Source: Protaetiibacter larvae (lineage in GTDB: Bacteria > Actinomycetota > Actinomycetes > Actinomycetales > Microbacteriaceae). From it: a stretch of DNA of 64,000 nucleotides. Position 1 is the stretch's first letter, and every line of letters begins with the position of its first letter. Location: assembly GCF_008365275.1 (NCBI RefSeq), contig NZ_CP043504.1, positions 2,232,001 through 2,296,000 on the forward strand, written 5' to 3'. Shown in pieces: positions 60,055 through 64,000 of the stretch. Below the pieces are notes generated by a model, which was not told where the DNA came from, made no database searches, and saw only the letters and a list, made by a program, of their open reading frames with translations. The position numbers and the translations under genes were made by a program.

Positions 60055-60531
60055 CTACTCGCCGAGGTGCCGGCGGCTCGACATCGCGCGATCCGCCTCG
60101 CGCTTGTCCTGCCGCTCCCGCAGCGCCTGACGCTTGTCGTACTCGCGCTTGCCCTTGGCGACCGCGAGCTCGACCTTGGCGCGGCCGTCCTTGAAGTAGA
60201 TCGACAGCGGCACGAGCGTGTAGCCGCCCTCCTTGGTGCGGTGGCTGATCTTGATGATCTGAGCCTTGTGCAGCAGGAGCTTGCGCTTGCGGCGCGGGGC
60301 ATGGTTGGTCCAGGTGCCCTCGGTGTACTCCGGGATGTGCACGGCGTCGAGCCAGAGCTCCCCGCCGTCGATGTAGGCGTAGCCGTCCACGAGGGAGGCG
60401 CGGCCTTGCCGCAGCGACTTCACCTCGGTACCGGAGAGCACGATGCCCGCCTCGTAGGTGTCCTCGATCGTGTAGTCATGGCGCGCCTTGCGGTTGGTCG
60501 CCACGACCTTCTCGCCCTGTTCCTTGGGCAT
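60055..60531 (-). CDS. smpB: SsrA-binding protein
   Basis: Binds tmRNA and delivers it to stalled ribosomes; 158 residues. Conserved segments are [37 protein letters not shown] and the basic C-terminal tail with [23 protein letters not shown], which reads the empty mRNA channel. GGAGG precedes ATG 60531. It is downstream of ftsX on the same strand (146 bases), with tmRNA on the other side of the SIMPL gene. The ftsE-ftsX-smpB order is common in bacteria. Confidence 0.95.
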   Translation of the reverse strand: MPKEQGEKVVATNRKARHDYTIEDTYEAGIVLSGTEVKSLRQGRASLVDGYAYIDGGELWLDAVHIPEYTEGTWTNHAPRRKRKLLLHKAQIIKISHRTKEGGYTLVPLSIYFKDGRAKVELAVAKGKREYDKRQALRERQDKREADRAMSSRRHLGE

Positions 60532-60589
60532 CTCGCACCTCCTCAGCACGCCTGGTCCGTCCGCCCGCATCCGCAGGCAGCCGTTCAGT

Positions 60590-60684
60590 CTATGCGAGTC
60601 CGCATAGCGCTGTAGCGCTGGGCCGCGCGCGCCCGGTATCCCCGCAGCGCGAGGCGTAGCGCTGCAGCGTTGTACAGCTACGCC
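60590..60684. repeat. Cluster of inverted repeats between ftsX and smpB
   Basis: Three palindromes follow each other. CTATGCG-AGTC-CGCATAG is at 60590-60607. AGCGCT-GT-AGCGCT overlaps it at 60606-60619. GGCGTAGC (60653-60660) pairs with GCTACGCC (60677-60684) around the core CGCTGCAGCGTTGT, which is identical to 10246-10259. The last arm overlaps the ftsX stop codon. They may form the ftsX terminator and a dispersed repeat in one. Confidence 0.55.
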
Positions 60685-61588
60685 TTGAGGTAGCGGCGGA
60701 TGGCGACGCTCGCGGAGAGCGCCGCCAGCAGAGCGCCCACGCCGACCAGGATCGGGGCGACGAGCAGCGCGTCCTGGATGCCCACGAAGGAGTAGTCGGT
60801 GATGGTCTCGGCGAGGTAGCCGTGCACGAAGAACTGCACGATCGCGATGACCGCCCCGCTCGCCAGCAGCGATCCGATGACGGCCGCGAGCACGCCCTCG
60901 AGGATGAACGGTGTCTCGATGAACCGGTTCGACGCCCCGACGAGGCGCATGATCGCGAGCTCGCGTCGCCGCGAGAACGCCGACAGCCGGATCGTGGTCG
61001 AGATGAGCAGCACCGCCGCCACGAGCATGAGTGCCGCGATGCCGACGGCCGTGTAGCTCGCCGCGCTCATGACGTCGAAGATCGGCTGCAGCAGGGCGCG
61101 CTGATCCCGCACCTCCTCGACCCCCGGCATCCCGGTGACCCCGTCGCTGATCACCTCGGACTGCGCGGGGTCGACGAGCTTCACTCGGAAGTCCGCGCCG
61201 AACATGTCGACGGTCGCGATCTCGACGAGCGAGGTGCCCGCGAACTCGTCGAGGAAGTTCTGGAACGCGACCTCCGCATCCTCGAACGTCACCTGTTGCA
61301 CGTACGGCGCGAGCGCGCCGTTCTCGAGCTTGTCGCGGACCGCGTCGATCTCGTCCTGGGTCGCGGCGGTCTCGGCGCAGTTGGGCTCGGGCGACGAGGC
61401 GACGCACATGTAGATGGTCACCTCGGCACGTTCGTACCAGTACCCCTTCATCTGCCCGATCTGCAGCTGCAGCAGGATCGCCGCGCCGAAGAAGGTGAGC
61501 GAGATGAACGTCACCAGGATGACCGAGACGACCATCGAGAGGTTGCGACGGAAGCCCTGCCCGACCTCGGAGAGGATGAGTCCGAACC

Positions 61589-61592
<4 letters not shown>
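60678..61592 (-). CDS. ftsX: Cell-division ABC permease-like protein FtsX
   Basis: Membrane partner of FtsE, 304 residues. The first span is at about 20-45 ([20 protein letters not shown]). An extracellular domain of about 130 residues follows (about 48-180, containing two Cys), then three spans in the last 130 residues, the FtsX topology. FtsEX activates cell-wall hydrolases at the septum. The ATG overlaps the ftsE stop by 4 bases. Ordinary length for actinobacteria. Confidence 0.94.
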
Positions 61593-62566
<974 letters not shown>

Positions 62567-62620
62567 GGCCTTTCGAGCCTAAGCAGGCTCACCAGACTCC
62601 CCGGCTGCGACACTCCCCCT

Positions 62621-62655
62621 GTTCGGGATCAGCCGACCCCGTTCGGGATCAGTCG
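62621..62655. repeat. 20-bp tandem duplication before ftsE
   Basis: GTTCGGGATCAGCCG (62621-62635) is repeated as GTTCGGGATCAGTCG (62641-62655), period 20, 14 of 15 identical. The second copy includes the stop codon of the H1-like gene, so the duplication may have set that gene's end or may be an operator repeat. Confidence 0.6.
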
Positions 62656-63092
62656 GCGGCGCGCTCGGCGAGGCGTCGCTGCAGCTCCGCCTTCGACATT
62701 CGCGAGTAGTTCGGGATACGCAGGTCGCGGGCGCGCGCCCGAAGCACGGCGTAGGTCTCGTCGGCGGGAGCCGTCGCAGCCGTCGGCTCGACGGCGGGAG
62801 GGGCGGTCTCGACCACGTCGGCGACGGCTTGGGCGGCCTTCTTCGCCTGGGCCTTCACCCGGGCGGCGGCCTTCTTCTCGGCCTCCTTGGCCTTCTCCTT
62901 GGCCTTCTTGGCCTTCGCCTTCGCCGCGGCGGCAGCCTTCTTCGCCTGCGCCTTGGCCTTCTCCTTGGCCTTGGCGGCCTCCTTCTTGGCCTTCTCCTTC
63001 GCCTTGGCGGCGGCCTTCTTCGCCGTGAGCGCGGCGGCTTCGCGCTCCTTCGCCTTCGCGCTCTTCTTCTTGCCGGAATCCTTCGATGCCAC
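62649..63092 (-). CDS. Lysine/alanine-rich H1-like protein with a Rho-N-like C-terminal domain
   Basis: 147 residues. Residues 1-95 are almost only Lys, Ala, Glu and Gln in AKAKEKAK-type repeats, like eukaryotic histone H1 tails or bacterial HU extensions, predicted to be helical or disordered and strongly basic. After a Pro/Thr/Ala hinge (about 96-112), residues 113-145 (AVLRARARDLRIPNYSRMSK) resemble the Rho N-terminal/SAP-like helical motif that binds nucleic acids. A nucleoid or RNA-associated role is inferred; no family assignment is certain. GGAGGCAAC precedes the ATG. Confidence 0.75.
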   Translation of the reverse strand: MASKDSGKKKSAKAKEREAAALTAKKAAAKAKEKAKKEAAKAKEKAKAQAKKAAAAAKAKAKKAKEKAKEAEKKAAARVKAQAKKAAQAVADVVETAPPAVEPTAATAPADETYAVLRARARDLRIPNYSRMSKAELQRRLAERAAD

Positions 63093-63142
63093 GTTGCCTC
63101 CTCGGATGTCGAGCCCCGCTCTGGTGCGCCGATCCTAGTGAG

Positions 63143-63182
63143 GCAAAGTGAACGATGGCGGTTCACTTTGCTCGCGTATCCT
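63143..63182 (+). promoter_or_regulatory. Operator-like dyad and -10 before the adenylation-domain gene
   Basis: GCAAAGTGAAC (63143-63153) pairs perfectly with GTTCACTTTGC (63161-63171), 7 bases between; a GAG/CTC pair extends it with one bulge. TATCCT (63177-63182) follows and could be the -10 for the plus-strand gene at 63222, placing the dyad over its -35 region. This fits repression, but no adjacent regulator gene lies in the window. Confidence 0.6.
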
Positions 63183-63221
63183 GTGGCCCGCATTTTCCCG
63201 CGGCACAGACACAAGGCGGAC

Positions 63222-64000
63222 ATGGTCGACGAATCGGATGCGCGCGATGAAGCGCCAGGGCTTCTTCTCGCGGGTGGGTCGGCGCCCGAGCCGCGCACCC
63301 TGCTCGACATCCTGCGGGCGTCGACGCTCGCCTGGCCCGACGCCTCGGCGCTCGACGACGGCGAGGGCGCGCTCTCGTACCGCGAGCTCATGGCCCGGGT
63401 GGTGGCGACCTCGGCACGCCTGCGGATCGCCGGGGTGCGACCGGGCGACCGCGTCGGGGTGCGGATGCCGTCGGGATCGCGCGAGCTGTACATCTCGATC
63501 CTCGCGGTGATCGCCGCCGGCGCCGCATACGTGCCGGTCGACGCCGACGATCCCGAGGAGCGCGCGGAGCTCGTGTTCCGCGAGGCCGGGGTGCGCGGGA
63601 TCATCTCGGGCGCGGGGCGCTACGAGCCGGCGGCGGCCTCCGCCGATGGCGCCGAGCCCGCGGCGGAGGCGGCGACGCTGTTCGCGGGGGCTCCCCCGCA
63701 CCCGAGCACCTCCTCGACGCCGCTCGTCGAGCCGCCGACGACCGAGCACGACGCCTGGATCATCTTCACCTCCGGCTCCACGGGCACCCCGAAGGGCGTC
63801 GCCGTGACCCACCGCTCGGCGGCGGCGTTCGTGGATGCCGAGGCGCGCCTGTTCCTGCAGGGCGAGCCGATCGGTCCGGGTGACCGGGTGCTCGCGGGGC
63901 TCTCGGTGGCCTTCGACGCCTCGTGCGAGGAGATGTGGCTCGCCTGGCGCAACGGCGCCTGCCTCGTGCCGGCACCGCGAGCGCTCGTCCGCAGCGGCGT
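63222..64000 (+). CDS. Adenylation-domain protein, NRPS-like (N-terminal part, cut by window end)
   Basis: The frame from ATG 63222 is open to the right edge (259 codons so far). AAGGCGGA precedes the ATG. It is an AMP-binding adenylation domain starting about residue 25: LSYRELMARVVATSARLR (A2-like region), AAGAAYVPVDADDPEERAEL and the ATP/Mg loop TSGSTGTPKGVAVTH (core A3), then FDASCEEMWLAWRNGACLVP (A4-like). This resembles stand-alone NRPS-like (Pls/PosA-type) proteins or the first module of a peptide synthetase. The remaining domains, such as a carrier domain, lie outside the window. Confidence 0.85.
   Translation, partial: MVDESDARDEAPGLLLAGGSAPEPRTLLDILRASTLAWPDASALDDGEGALSYRELMARVVATSARLRIAGVRPGDRVGVRMPSGSRELYISILAVIAAGAAYVPVDADDPEERAELVFREAGVRGIISGAGRYEPAAASADGAEPAAEAATLFAGAPPHPSTSSTPLVEPPTTEHDAWIIFTSGSTGTPKGVAVTHRSAAAFVDAEARLFLQGEPIGPGDRVLAGLSVAFDASCEEMWLAWRNGACLVPAPRALVRSG

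Noticed and set aside
62873-63076. Lys/Ala codon repeats as a DNA microsatellite or CRISPR-like array
   Set aside because: The repeats are imperfect codon-level repeats inside a coding frame with normal third-position bias; there are no unique spacers between fixed repeats. No CRISPR array was seen anywhere in the window.

Overview
The window is about 70% G+C with dense coding on both strands, and its gene content points to an actinobacterium, most likely of the family Microbacteriaceae. Direct support includes a fused 2-oxoglutarate decarboxylase/E2-E1 protein (Kgd type), a SigR/RsrA redox sigma pair beside aroA, GuaB1, a GC-rich tmRNA with an ANVKRTDLALAA tag, and many first-in-operon genes with a TANNNT hexamer 6-7 nt before the start codon and no Shine-Dalgarno (SD) sequence. 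The family assignment is inference; no rRNA or tRNA gene lies in the window.

Layout. 1-3.7 kb: tail of an unknown gene, an amidase, and a GntR/ABC/membrane-protein operon with a clear operator. 3.7-7.9 kb: a six-gene minus-strand chain whose stop and start codons overlap throughout (phosphoribosyltransferase, S51-like peptidase, ung, ABC ATPase, ABC permease, acetyltransferase). 8-12.3 kb: two MFS transporters, an SDR enzyme and a PadR regulator. 12.5-15.2 kb: metY and metX, the two steps from homoserine to homocysteine by direct sulfhydrylation. 15.25-18.4 kb: a sensor kinase, an unrecognised membrane partner and a LuxR-type response regulator. 18.4-26 kb: efflux pump, GT87-like membrane protein, a polar amino acid ABC importer, NAD(P)HX dehydratase, a HAD hydrolase and an old-yellow-enzyme family oxidoreductase. 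26-30.3 kb: two paralogous CorC-type CBS membrane proteins, a 391-base non-coding gap and guaB1. 30.4-34.3 kb: kgd.

34.3-44 kb is a nearly complete locus for non-phosphorylative breakdown of L-fucose or a similar 6-deoxy sugar: FadR-type regulator, sugar ABC importer, fuconate dehydratase, aldose dehydrogenase, lactonase, fumarylacetoacetase-fold hydrolase, SDR dehydrogenase and mutarotase. The expected end products are pyruvate and lactate. 44-48.2 kb: rsrA, sigR, aroA, rsgA, hisN. 48.5-51.7 kb: a second sugar importer of xylose/ChvE type with an unusual single-domain ATPase. 51.8-55.5 kb: the 2-methylcitrate (propionate) genes prpD-prpB-prpC, with three long palindromic elements before, within and after them. 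55.6-58.8 kb: an F420-reductase-like protein, a divergent MarR regulator and a HerA-like ATPase. 58.9-62.6 kb: tmRNA, a SIMPL-domain protein, smpB, ftsX, ftsE. 62.6-64 kb: a lysine/alanine-rich H1-like protein with a Rho-N-like C-terminus and the start of an adenylation-domain (NRPS-like) gene cut by the window edge.

Sequence outside the genes is informative. GC-rich hairpins sit between convergent genes, one of them encoded inside the overlapping 3' ends of two genes. Several operator-like inverted repeats lie at regulator promoters. At least two families of short dispersed palindromic repeats recur between genes. No insertion sequence, prophage, CRISPR array or resistance island was seen; the window looks like ordinary chromosome, with novelty mainly in the sensor-kinase trio, the prp-associated palindromes, the H1-like protein and the regulatory architecture.
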